A DNA stretch of 6,966 bases from Ruminococcaceae bacterium UBA5905 (GCA_002431285.1 DJEF01000003.1:1-6966); one strand, 5' to 3'; shown: positions 1-6,137, counted from the stretch's first letter. Program-made: numbers and translations. The notes: generated from the letters alone by a model not told the origin.

Positions 1-1076
1 TCATCCTGCTGGACGAGCCCACCAACCACCTGGACATCGACTCCATCCGCTGGCTGGAGGATTTCCTGATGGACTATGAGGGCACCGTGATCGTGGTGTC
101 CCATGACCGGCATTTCCTCAACAATGTGTGCACCCACATCGTGGATGTGGACTATAACCAGATTAAAATTTATGTGGGCAACTACGATTTCTGGTACGAG
201 TCCAGCCAGCTGGTGCAGAAGATCATGCGGGAGCAGAACCGCAAGAACGAGGAAAAAATCAAAGAGCTGCAGAGCTTTATCCAGCGGTTCTCCGCCAATA
301 AATCCAAATCCCGGCAGGCGACCTCCCGTCGCAAACTGTTGGATAAGCTGACGGTGGAGGAGATGCCCGCCTCCTCCCGGCGGTATCCCTTTGTGGGCTT
401 TCAGATGGACCGGGAGGCCGGCAAGGAAATTCTGGCGGTGGAGGGGCTGTCCAAGACCGTGGACGGCGTGAAGGTGCTGGACAACATCTCTTTCCGCATC
501 AACAAGGGGGACAAGGTGGCCTTTGTGGGGCAGGATGAGATCGCCACCACCACCCTCTTTAAGATCATCACCGGCGAGCTGGAGCCGGATGCGGGCAGTT
601 ATAAATGGGGCGGCACCACCAGCCTGTCCTATTTTCCCAAGGATAACACCGCCTATTTTGAGGGGTGTGATATGAACCTGCTCCAGTGGCTCAACCAGTA
701 TTCCCGGGACAATACCGAGACCTATCTGCGGGGCTTTCTGGGCAAGATGCTGTTCTCCGGCGACGATGTGCTGAAGCCGGTGAAGGTGCTGTCCGGCGGC
801 GAAAAGGTGCGGTGTATGCTGTCCCGGATGATGATGTACGGCTCCAATGTGCTGGTGCTGGATCAGCCCACCAATCATTTGGATCTGGAATCCATCACGG
901 CGGTCAACGACGGTCTGACGGCTTTCCCCGGCAATGTGCTGTTCTCCTCCTACGACCACCAGTTCATCCAGACGGTGGCGAACCGCATCATGGAGCTGAA
1001 AGACGGCAAGCTGCTGGATAAGATGATGACCTATGACGATTTCCTGGAGTATAAAGCGGCCAACGGACTGAAATAA
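1..1076 (+). CDS. ABC-F family ATPase, YkpA/YbiT-like, 5'-truncated
   Basis: ABC-F proteins are soluble tandem ATPases that act on the ribosome rather than in transport. The window opens inside the gene: the frame is open from base 3 and begins in the Walker B of the first ATPase domain (LLDEPTNHLD), followed by its SHDR switch (His at 102-104). A charged helical linker (about bases 215-355) resembles the ABC-F interdomain linker. The second domain has an intact LSGGEKVR signature (789-812) but altered catalytic sites: the Walker A reads GQDEIATT with Thr (546-548) in place of Lys, the Walker B reads LDQPTNHLD with Gln (864-866) for the catalytic Glu, and the switch His is Tyr (951-953). From memory, YkpA-type proteins often have EIAKTTLF and a changed Walker B Glu, so part of this is normal for the group. 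Phrases such as FLRGFLGKMLFSG also point there. The N-terminal half of domain 1 lies outside the window. The family call is firm; the exact ribosomal role is not known from sequence. Confidence 0.93.
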   Translation, partial: ILLDEPTNHLDIDSIRWLEDFLMDYEGTVIVVSHDRHFLNNVCTHIVDVDYNQIKIYVGNYDFWYESSQLVQKIMREQNRKNEEKIKELQSFIQRFSANKSKSRQATSRRKLLDKLTVEEMPASSRRYPFVGFQMDREAGKEILAVEGLSKTVDGVKVLDNISFRINKGDKVAFVGQDEIATTTLFKIITGELEPDAGSYKWGGTTSLSYFPKDNTAYFEGCDMNLLQWLNQYSRDNTETYLRGFLGKMLFSGDDVLKPVKVLSGGEKVRCMLSRMMMYGSNVLVLDQPTNHLDLESITAVNDGLTAFPGNVLFSSYDHQFIQTVANRIMELKDGKLLDKMMTYDDFLEYKAANGLK

Positions 1077-1078
1077 TC

Positions 1079-1115
1079 AACAGTAGGGATGCGGACCGCA
1101 TCCCTACTGTTTTGT
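1079..1115 (+). terminator. Strong hairpin with short T-tract after the ABC-F gene
   Basis: A perfect 15-bp stem (1079-1093 with 1097-1111) closes a 3-base loop and runs into TTTTGT, as in an intrinsic terminator. It starts 2 bases after the ABC-F stop codon and ends 5 bases before the ansA Shine-Dalgarno sequence. The core arms, GTAGGGATGCG and its complement, are unusually long for a simple terminator and could instead be a dispersed palindromic repeat that serves as one; that is inference. Confidence 0.75.
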
Positions 1116-1129
1116 AAAGGGGTATACCG

Positions 1130-2134
1130 ATGGAGAAAAAACGCATTTTACTGATCGGCACCGGCGGCACCATCGCCTCAGAGATGTCGGAGGAGGGGCT
1201 GGCGCCGGAGCTGAATACGGAGCAGCTGCTCCAGTTTGTGCCGGAGATTGGCGCGCTGTGCCGGGTGGACTGCGTGCAGCTGTGCAGCCTGGACAGCACC
1301 AATATTCGCCCGGAGCACTGGCTGGACATGGCGGGAACTCTGCGGCAACACTACGATGCCTATGACGGCTTTGTCATCTGCCACGGCACGGATACGATGG
1401 CGTATACGGCGGCGGCGCTGAGCTATCTGGTGCAGGGCAGCCCCAAGCCCATCGTCCTCACCGGCGCGCAAAAGCCCATCTGGTTCGACGGCACCGACTC
1501 CAAACGCAACCTGACCGATGCGTTTCTCTATGCCTGTCAGGGGGGCGGCGGGGTGCAGATCGTCTTTAACGGGCAGGTGATCTTAGGCACCCGCGCCCGG
1601 AAAACCTGCACCAAGAGCTTTCAGGCTTTTTCCAGCGTCAACCACCCGGATCTGGCGGTGCTGCGGGACGGCACGCTGCTGCAATATATCCGCTGCGAGT
1701 GCCGGGAGAGACCGGTGTTCTACGATGCGCTGGACGCCAATGTGGGGCTGCTGAAGCTCACCCCCGGGGTCTCCGGCGCGGTGGCGGCGTATCTGTTGGA
1801 ACAATACGACGGACTGATCTTAGAGGGTTTCGGCGTGGGCGGACTGCCCCAGTATGACGGGCTGTATGAGCAGGTGGAGCGGGCGGCCCGGCAGGGCAAG
1901 CTGATCGTGATGACCACCCAGGTGCCCAACGAGGGCAGCGATCTGAAGGTGTATCAGGTGGGCGGACGGCTCAAAAACGCCCTGCCGGTGCTGGAGGCCT
2001 ACGATATGACCACCGAGGCGGCGCTGGCAAAGCTCATGTGGATATTGGGGCAGACCCGGGACTTTGACCGGGCAGCGGAACTGTTCTATCAGCCGGTGGC
2101 GCGGGATATTCTGTTTCCCCACCGTGCGCAATGA
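1130..2134 (+). CDS. ansA: L-asparaginase, AnsA type (cytoplasmic)
   Basis: Hydrolyses L-asparagine to aspartate and ammonia, feeding nitrogen and aspartate metabolism in the cytoplasm. The 334-residue length is normal for the family. The first catalytic motif, LIGTGGTIAS, places the nucleophile at Thr14. Asp55-Ser56 form the substrate-binding DS motif, HGTDTMAYTAAALSY holds Thr87-Asp88, and the Lys of the second triad is probably Lys162 in RKTCTKSFQAF. A C-terminal lobe follows (GFGVGGLP around 235-245). There is no signal peptide, so a type I-like intracellular enzyme is likelier than a secreted type II. The remembered Bacillus subtilis AnsA has closely similar wording (DSTNM, HGTDTMAYT, LMWALGQ). 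ATG 1130 is preceded by AAAGGGG at 1116-1122, 7 bases upstream. No promoter is visible in the 53-base gap after the ABC-F gene, so expression probably depends on read-through past the hairpin at 1079-1111 or on a promoter inside the upstream gene. Confidence 0.93.
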   Translation: MEKKRILLIGTGGTIASEMSEEGLAPELNTEQLLQFVPEIGALCRVDCVQLCSLDSTNIRPEHWLDMAGTLRQHYDAYDGFVICHGTDTMAYTAAALSYLVQGSPKPIVLTGAQKPIWFDGTDSKRNLTDAFLYACQGGGGVQIVFNGQVILGTRARKTCTKSFQAFSSVNHPDLAVLRDGTLLQYIRCECRERPVFYDALDANVGLLKLTPGVSGAVAAYLLEQYDGLILEGFGVGGLPQYDGLYEQVERAARQGKLIVMTTQVPNEGSDLKVYQVGGRLKNALPVLEAYDMTTEAALAKLMWILGQTRDFDRAAELFYQPVARDILFPHRAQ

Positions 2135-2149
2135 TCCTGTGGAACGCGA

Positions 2150-2210
2150 AGCCGGTTTTGCTGGCGAAACGGCTCTGCGTTTGTCGGCGGATCAGGGTTG
2201 CAAAACCGGC
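2150..2210. repeat. Inverted repeat with two competing pairings between ansA and trkA
   Basis: An 11-bp perfect inverted repeat, GCCGGTTTTGC at 2151-2161 and GCAAAACCGGC at 2200-2210, is separated by 38 bases. The left arm also takes part in a smaller local hairpin: AGCCG plus TTT (2150-2158, one bulged G) with AAACGGCT (2167-2174) around an 8-base loop. The two pairings exclude each other. The right arm overlaps the -35 box of the trkA promoter. It could be an operator, a weak terminator or attenuator for ansA transcripts, or a small mobile palindrome; the sequence does not decide. Confidence 0.6.
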
Positions 2211-2226
2211 AGAAGCGTGGTACAAT
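2198..2226 (+). promoter_or_regulatory. Probable sigma-70-type promoter for trkAH
   Basis: TTGCAA at 2198-2203, a 17-base spacer, then TACAAT at 2221-2226 preceded by TGG, giving an extended -10 element. Matches to TTGACA/TATAAT are 4/6 and 5/6 with ideal spacing. Transcription would start near 2233 and leave a leader of about 50 bases before trkA, too short for a ydaO-type cyclic-di-AMP riboswitch. Promoter calls by eye remain approximate. Confidence 0.6.
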
Positions 2227-2282
2227 ACCCGTATAAGAACTCTGTACAAAGTGTCAGTAGGCCAGGAAAGAAGGACGAGCGT

Positions 2283-3641
2283 ATGAATATCATGGTTGTG
2301 GGCTGCGGTAAGATCGGCACCACTATTTTGGAAAGTTTGGTGGCGGAGGGACACGACGTGACCGCCGTGGACAACGACCCGGCGGCTCTGAACGAAGTGA
2401 CCAATGTGCATGACGTGATCGGGGTTTGCGGCAACGGCGCGGATTGCAGCACGCTGGAGGAAGCCGGCGTGGATAAAGCGGAGCTGTTTGTTGCGGCTAC
2501 CGGCTCGGATGAAGTGAATATGCTCAGCTGCTTTCTGGCGGGGCGCATGGGCGCCCGCCACACCATCGCCCGTATCCGCAAGCCGGAATATAACGACCGC
2601 AGTCTCGGATTCATGAAGCAGCAGCTGGGGCTGTCCATGGCCATCAATCCGGAGCAGCTGGCGGCCCATGAGCTGTATCACATTCTCAAGCTGCCGTCGG
2701 CGGCGAAGGTGGAGACCTTCTCCCGGCGGAATTTCGAGATGATCGAGCTGCGGCTGAAGAGCGGCTCCCCCCTGCTGGGGGCTCCCCTAACGGAGCTGCG
2801 CAATCGCTATGCGGCGAAATTCCTCATCTGCGCCGTCCAGCGGGGCGGCAAGGTGTATATCCCCGACGGCCAGTTTGTGCTGGAGGACGGCGACCGCATC
2901 GGTCTGATCGCGCCCCCGGCGGAGCTGCTGAAGCTCCTGAAGGCGATGGGCGAGGTGCAGCGCCAGATGCGCTCGGTGATGATCCTCGGCGGCAGCCGCA
3001 CGGCCTATTATCTGGCGCGGCGGCTGCTCAATTCCGGCAGCGAGGTGAAGATTATCGAGATCGACCGGGAGCTGTGCGAGGAGCTGAGCGAATCCCTGCC
3101 CAAGGCGACCATCATTCACGGAGACGGCGCCCAGCAGGAGCTGCTGCTGGAGGAAAGCCTGCGCAGCATGGACGCCTTTGTGGCGTTGACCGGCATGGAC
3201 GAGGAGAACATTCTCCTGTCCTTCTTCGCGTCCTCCCAGCAGGTGCCGAAGGTGATCTCCAAGGTGAACCGGGACGAGCTGAGCGCTCTGGCGGAGCGGC
3301 TGGGGCTGGATTGCATCGTGTCCCCCCGCAAGATCATCGCCGATGTGCTGGTGCAGTATGCCCGGGCGTTGGAGAATTCTCTGGGCAGCAATATTGAGAC
3401 GCTGTATTCTCTCATGGACGATCAGGCGGAGGCGGTGGAATTCCGGGTGCGGGAGGACCCCCGCATTGTGAATATTCCCCTCAAGGAGCTGCGGATCAAG
3501 CCCCATATTCTCATTGCCGGTATCATCCGGGAGCGCAAACCCATCATCCCCACCGGCGACGACTGCATCATGGCGGGGGACAATGTGGTGGTGCTGGCCG
3601 CCCAGCACCGGTTGCAGGATCTCACCGATATCCTGAAATGA
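2283..3641 (+). CDS. trkA: Trk potassium uptake regulatory subunit TrkA (two RCK domains)
   Basis: TrkA is the peripheral cytoplasmic subunit that binds NAD(H) or nucleotides and gates the TrkH channel for K+ uptake. The product is 452 residues, close to the usual length of two-RCK TrkA proteins. The first Rossmann domain opens with VVGCGKIG (GxGxxG at residues 7-12) and an acidic residue, Asp30, at the end of strand 2, which favours NAD over NADP. GNGADCSTLEEAG, SDEVNM and ARIRKPEY are typical of the family. A first TrkA_C lobe follows, then a second Rossmann domain (about 225-350, starting VMILGGSRTA, with a less canonical glycine motif), and a final TrkA_C domain (IVNIPLKELRIK to the end). 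The frame is open back to 2064, but ATG 2283 is chosen: it starts exactly at MNIMVVGCG, has AAGGA at 2271-2275 seven bases upstream, and lies after the predicted promoter. It forms an operon with trkH. Confidence 0.95.
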   Translation: MNIMVVGCGKIGTTILESLVAEGHDVTAVDNDPAALNEVTNVHDVIGVCGNGADCSTLEEAGVDKAELFVAATGSDEVNMLSCFLAGRMGARHTIARIRKPEYNDRSLGFMKQQLGLSMAINPEQLAAHELYHILKLPSAAKVETFSRRNFEMIELRLKSGSPLLGAPLTELRNRYAAKFLICAVQRGGKVYIPDGQFVLEDGDRIGLIAPPAELLKLLKAMGEVQRQMRSVMILGGSRTAYYLARRLLNSGSEVKIIEIDRELCEELSESLPKATIIHGDGAQQELLLEESLRSMDAFVALTGMDEENILLSFFASSQQVPKVISKVNRDELSALAERLGLDCIVSPRKIIADVLVQYARALENSLGSNIETLYSLMDDQAEAVEFRVREDPRIVNIPLKELRIKPHILIAGIIRERKPIIPTGDDCIMAGDNVVVLAAQHRLQDLTDILK

Positions 3642-3679
3642 CCTCAATTCATGACGGAAAGAGCGGATGAAACAGATCT

Positions 3680-5125
3680 ATGAATCGTAGAATGATCCTC
3701 AATACGCTGGGACAGATCATCCGTCTGGAGGCGGTGTTGCTGATGCTGCCCGCCCTTGTGGCCGGACTGTACGGCGAGAGCCGCTGTCTGCGGGCGTTTT
3801 TGCTCACCGGAGGGTTGGCGCTGCTGGTCGGCACTCTGCTGATCCTGCTGACCCGTACCCGCAGTCGGCTGATCTTTTCCAAGGAGGGCTTCGTGACGGT
3901 GGCGCTGGCCTGGCTGTGCCTGTCCGCCATCGGGGCGCTGCCGTTCGTGCTCAGCGGGGCGGTGCCCTCCTATGTGGACGCCTTTTTTGAGACGGTCAGC
4001 GGACTGACTACCACCGGCTCCTCCATCCTTCCCGATGTGGAGCGCCTGCCTCGGGGGCTGCTGTTCTGGCGCAGTTTCACCCACTGGATTGGCGGCATGG
4101 GCGTTCTGGTGCTGATGATGGCGATCGTACCGTCGGATTCCGGGCGCAGTATGCACATGATGCGGGCGGAGATGCCCGGCCCTGTGGTGGGGAAGCTGGT
4201 GCCCCGGGTGCGGGACACCGCCAAAATTCTGTACATCATTTATATGGGCATGACGGCGTTGATGGTGGTGCTGCTGTGTTGCGGCGGCATGAGCCTGTAT
4301 GACAGCCTCATCCACGCTTTCGGCACGGCGGGCACCGGTGGATTTGGCGTGTATCGGGACAGCCTGGCGGGGTTCTCTCCCTACATACAATGGGTGGTCA
4401 CGGTCTTCATGCTGCTGTTCGGCGTCAATTTTAACCTGTATTATCTCATTCTGGCCCGGCATTTCCGCTCCGCCATCAAGAGCCGGGAGTTGTGGGTCTA
4501 TCTGGGGTTGGTGCTGGGAGCCTCCGGGTTGATCGCCTGGAATATCCGGGCGCTGTATTCCACGGCTGGTGAAACCATCCGGCAGGCGGTGTTCCAGGTA
4601 TCCTCCATCATCACCACTACCGGTTATGCCACTGCCGACTTTAACCTCTGGCCGGGGTTGTCCAAGGCGGTGTTGCTGCTGCTCATGTTCGTGGGCGGCT
4701 GTGCCGGTTCCACGGCAGGCGGTCTGAAGGTGGCGCGGGTGCAGCTGCTGGCTGCCTCCGCCCGTCGGGATCTGCGTCGGGCGCTGCATCCCCGCAGCGT
4801 GGTATCCGTCCGATTGGAGGGCAAACGGGTGGAGGAGTCCACGGTGCAGGGGGCCGGAGCGTATCTGGCGCTGTATGCGGCGCTGCTGGCGCTGGGATTC
4901 CTGCTGATCAGCTTTGAACCGTTCGGGATGGAGAGCAATCTGACGGCGGTGATCACCTGCCTGAACAATGTGGGACCCGGTTTCGGCGAGGTGGGACCGG
5001 CCGGCGGATTCACCGCCTATTCGGCATTTTCCAAGATCGTTTTGTCGCTGGAAATGCTGTTCGGACGGCTGGAGATCTATCCGCTGCTGTTCCTGCTCAG
5101 CCCCTCGACCTGGACAAAGAAATAA
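3680..5125 (+). CDS. trkH: Trk potassium channel/transporter membrane subunit TrkH
   Basis: Membrane subunit of the Trk/Ktr superfamily that conducts K+ inward, gated by the TrkA ring. At 481 residues it has the usual TrkH length and the fourfold membrane-pore-membrane plan. The four pore-loop filters are visible: TTTGSS (110-115), GTGGFG (218-223), TTTGYAT (312-318) and NVGPGFG (430-436). Other family marks are HWIGGMGVLVL, VGGCAGSTAGGLKVAR (338-353) and the C-terminal LLSPSTW. The start is forced: the frame is closed by a stop at 3668-3670 and ATG 3680 is the first start after it. No good Shine-Dalgarno sequence sits at the right distance; GGAAAG at 3656-3661 is 18 bases away. Two very short reading frames (3651-3683 and 3667-3690) overlap the start, one ending in an ATGA overlap, so translational coupling is possible. 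The gap to trkA is 38 bases and holds no terminator. Confidence 0.95.
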   Translation: MNRRMILNTLGQIIRLEAVLLMLPALVAGLYGESRCLRAFLLTGGLALLVGTLLILLTRTRSRLIFSKEGFVTVALAWLCLSAIGALPFVLSGAVPSYVDAFFETVSGLTTTGSSILPDVERLPRGLLFWRSFTHWIGGMGVLVLMMAIVPSDSGRSMHMMRAEMPGPVVGKLVPRVRDTAKILYIIYMGMTALMVVLLCCGGMSLYDSLIHAFGTAGTGGFGVYRDSLAGFSPYIQWVVTVFMLLFGVNFNLYYLILARHFRSAIKSRELWVYLGLVLGASGLIAWNIRALYSTAGETIRQAVFQVSSIITTTGYATADFNLWPGLSKAVLLLLMFVGGCAGSTAGGLKVARVQLLAASARRDLRRALHPRSVVSVRLEGKRVEESTVQGAGAYLALYAALLALGFLLISFEPFGMESNLTAVITCLNNVGPGFGEVGPAGGFTAYSAFSKIVLSLEMLFGRLEIYPLLFLLSPSTWTKK

Positions 5126-5129
5126 GAAA

Positions 5130-5165
5130 ACCGGTGGGGTCGTTCGTGTGAACGACCCCACCGGT
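5130..5165 (-). terminator. Long hairpin terminator, T-tract on the minus strand
   Basis: A perfect 16-bp stem (5130-5145 with 5150-5165) closes a GTGT loop. On the minus strand it is followed by TTTTCTTATTTCTTT, which makes an intrinsic terminator for transcription coming leftward from the gene at 5545-5949. On the plus strand it is followed by CGATTGG with no T-tract, so termination after trkH would rest on the stem alone. It begins 4 bases after the trkH stop codon, and its minus-strand T-tract covers that stop. Confidence 0.8.
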
Positions 5166-5310
5166 CGATTGGCTGATGAAGCAACGGCGCCCTGCGGCGG
5201 AGGGGGTCATCCCGTCGGCTTTCGGCTCTGCCATGCTGGGTTAAGTCCCGGGCAAAGGCAGAGCGACGGCACCCCATGGCGGAGCAGAACGACCGCCCGA
5301 CGGAGCCTGG

Positions 5311-5334
5311 CTACGCGCCGACGCAGTGGCGTGG
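5311..5334 (+). other. Conserved hairpin, repeat unit 1
   Basis: CTAC (5311-5314) pairs with GTGG (5331-5334), and GCCG (5317-5320) with TGGC (5327-5330), with a two-base GC bulge on the left side and loop ACGCAG. Two of the eight pairs are G-T wobbles on this strand. The counterpart in unit 2 keeps the same fold with different bases. Confidence 0.6.
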
Positions 5335-5468
5335 GACGCGGACGGACCCGGTGCGTTGCGGGGGGCATCCCAGCGGCTTCCAGTTCCGCTATGCTGGGTT
5401 AAGCCCCGGACAGCGGCAGAGTGACCGCACTCCGCGGCAGGGCAGAACGATCGCCCGACGGAGCCTGG

Positions 5469-5492
5469 CTGCGCGCCGACGCAGCGGCGCAG
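5469..5492 (+). other. Conserved hairpin, repeat unit 2
   Basis: CTGC (5469-5472) pairs with GCAG (5489-5492), and GCCG (5475-5478) with CGGC (5485-5488), with the same two-base bulge and same ACGCAG loop as in unit 1. The A-T pair 5313/5332 is replaced by G-C here (5471/5490), and both wobbles have become Watson-Crick pairs. A second stem in this unit joins CCCAGC (5369-5374) to GCTGGG (5393-5398) and GGGGC (5362-5366) to GCCCC (5403-5407). Confidence 0.6.
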
Positions 5493-5544
5493 AACGCGGG
5501 CAGACCCGGTGTGTTGCGGAGGGGGCATCCCATCGGCTTTTGGT

Positions 5545-5949
5545 TCATCGGGAGGTGCCCCGCCATTCGTCGTAGGCCGCGCCGCAATGGGCGCAGGCGG
5601 TGGTGCCCGCCTTGTTCACCGTGCCGCAGCGCACGCAGTCCCATGGATGCCGCGCCTCCGGCTTATAGGCGGGCACGGCCCGCTGCGGTTCGTCCGCTGC
5701 GGCCGGAGTTGCGGGGGCGGGCCGGGTTTCTTCCAGACGATGCAGTTTTTCCTGCAGCTCTCGGAGCTGCTCCTCCTGCCGGTCCACCCGGTCCATCGTC
5801 CCCACCAGCGCGAAGCAGGGGACGGCAAACAGCCCGAACAGCCCCAGGCACAGCAGAGCGTTCACCGGTTCGGTGCTGATACCGTAGAAAAATCCGACTA
5901 CACCGAGACCGAGAAACAGAAATCCCAGCACTAAGATCAATTTTTTCAT
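5545..5949 (-). CDS. Hypothetical membrane protein with coiled coil and C-terminal zinc ribbon
   Basis: I do not recognise a named family. The 134-residue product has two hydrophobic segments (about residues 4-23 and 29-50), a short heptad-like charged stretch (52-74, with EEQLRELQEKLHRLEE), a Pro/Ala-rich spacer (77-99), and a C-terminal zinc ribbon with Cys105, Cys108, Cys119 and Cys122 (CxxC-x10-CxxC) inside WDCVRCG...ACAHCG. It is likely a small membrane-anchored protein with a cytoplasmic zinc ribbon; function unknown. Start: the ATG complementary to 5947-5949 gives MKKLIL and has GGTGA five bases upstream. An in-frame ATG at 5961 would add MVTR but has AGG directly abutting it, so I prefer the later start. 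It converges on trkH and is probably terminated by the hairpin at 5130-5165, giving a 3' region that includes the whole repeat array. Confidence 0.8.
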   Translation of the reverse strand: MKKLILVLGFLFLGLGVVGFFYGISTEPVNALLCLGLFGLFAVPCFALVGTMDRVDRQEEQLRELQEKLHRLEETRPAPATPAAADEPQRAVPAYKPEARHPWDCVRCGTVNKAGTTACAHCGAAYDEWRGTSR

Positions 5950-5986
5950 TCTTGTCACCATCCTGTTTTTTTAGATTAGTTCAGGG

Positions 5987-6060
5987 CGCCACCGTATCGG
6001 CCCGGTGCGGTGGCGTCACAAACAAAACGATTGAGACACGACCGCTTTCCGAGACGGTCG
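5987..6060. other. Divergent intergenic region with two hairpins
   Basis: This lies between the divergent starts of the zinc-ribbon gene and the Nudix gene (188 bases, 5950-6137). CGCCACCG (5987-5994) pairs with CGGTGGCG (6008-6015) around a 13-base loop, and CGACCG (6039-6044) with CGGTCG (6055-6060) around 10 bases. Neither is followed by a T-tract on either strand, so they look more like operators or leader structures than terminators. I found no convincing -35/-10 pair for either gene; TATCAT at 6071-6076 is a possible -10 without a good -35. Confidence 0.45.
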
Positions 6061-6137
6061 CAGGATCGCGTATCATGCACTTTCACCGGAAAAGCGTCTG
6101 TACAGGGATCGTTTGATTCAAAGGAGTGATGGATCTC

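Larger units (their letters stand above)
5191..5546. repeat. GC-rich tandem repeat array, ~158-bp units (two full, one truncated)
   Basis: Unit 1 (about 5191-5352), unit 2 (5353-5510) and truncated unit 3 (5511 to about 5546) are head-to-tail copies. Landmarks repeat at a 158-base shift: ATGCTGGGTTAAG at 5233 and 5391, CGCCCGACGGAGCCTGGCT at 5294 and 5452, ACCCGGT at 5346 and 5504. Unit 3 is offset by about 160 (CATCCC at 5208, 5366, 5526). By-eye identity between units 1 and 2 over 145 aligned positions is about 80%, with mostly transitions. Neither 158 nor 160 is divisible by three, so copies fall in different frames, which argues against a repeat protein. Unit 3 breaks off at the stop codon of the minus-strand gene, so the array occupies almost all of the space between that stop and the hairpin at 5130-5165. 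I do not recognise the element; a dispersed noncoding repeat or structured RNA is possible. Confidence 0.85.

Noticed and set aside
2064..2282. Upstream extension of trkA to a start at 2064, overlapping ansA
   Set aside because: The added 73 residues do not resemble TrkA, whose first strand begins at the 2283 start, which has a good ribosome site and follows the promoter.
2135..2282. K+ or cyclic-di-AMP (ydaO) riboswitch upstream of trkA
   Set aside because: The predicted leader is about 50 bases and I see none of the ydaO conserved core; the structure present is a simple inverted repeat.
2787..3647. 286-residue minus-strand open frame opposite trkA
   Set aside because: Low-complexity His/Gln/Leu-rich composition and complete overlap with the clear trkA frame mark it as a shadow.
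3644..5161. Long 505-residue open frame on the minus strand opposite trkH
   Set aside because: It mirrors trkH almost exactly, is extremely rich in His, Gln, Arg and Gly, and has no domain; it is a GC-driven antisense shadow.
5236..5250. TGGGTTAAGTCCCG in repeat unit 1, identical to a stretch I recall from 16S rRNA
   Set aside because: The similarity stops after about 14 bases, unit 2 differs within it, and nothing else around resembles rRNA; taken as chance.
5191..5546. CRISPR array
   Set aside because: Units of about 158 bases with diverged sequence and no short repeat-spacer alternation; no cas genes in the window.
5276..5575. Open frames in the repeat array on both strands as protein genes
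   Set aside because: The repeat period is not a multiple of three, so copies change frame; there are no ribosome sites and the peptides are Arg/Pro/Ala-rich low complexity.
6126..6137. GTG 6126 or ATG 6129 as the Nudix start
   Set aside because: They overlap or nearly touch the AAGGAG ribosome site; ATG 6138 gives the typical family N-terminus.
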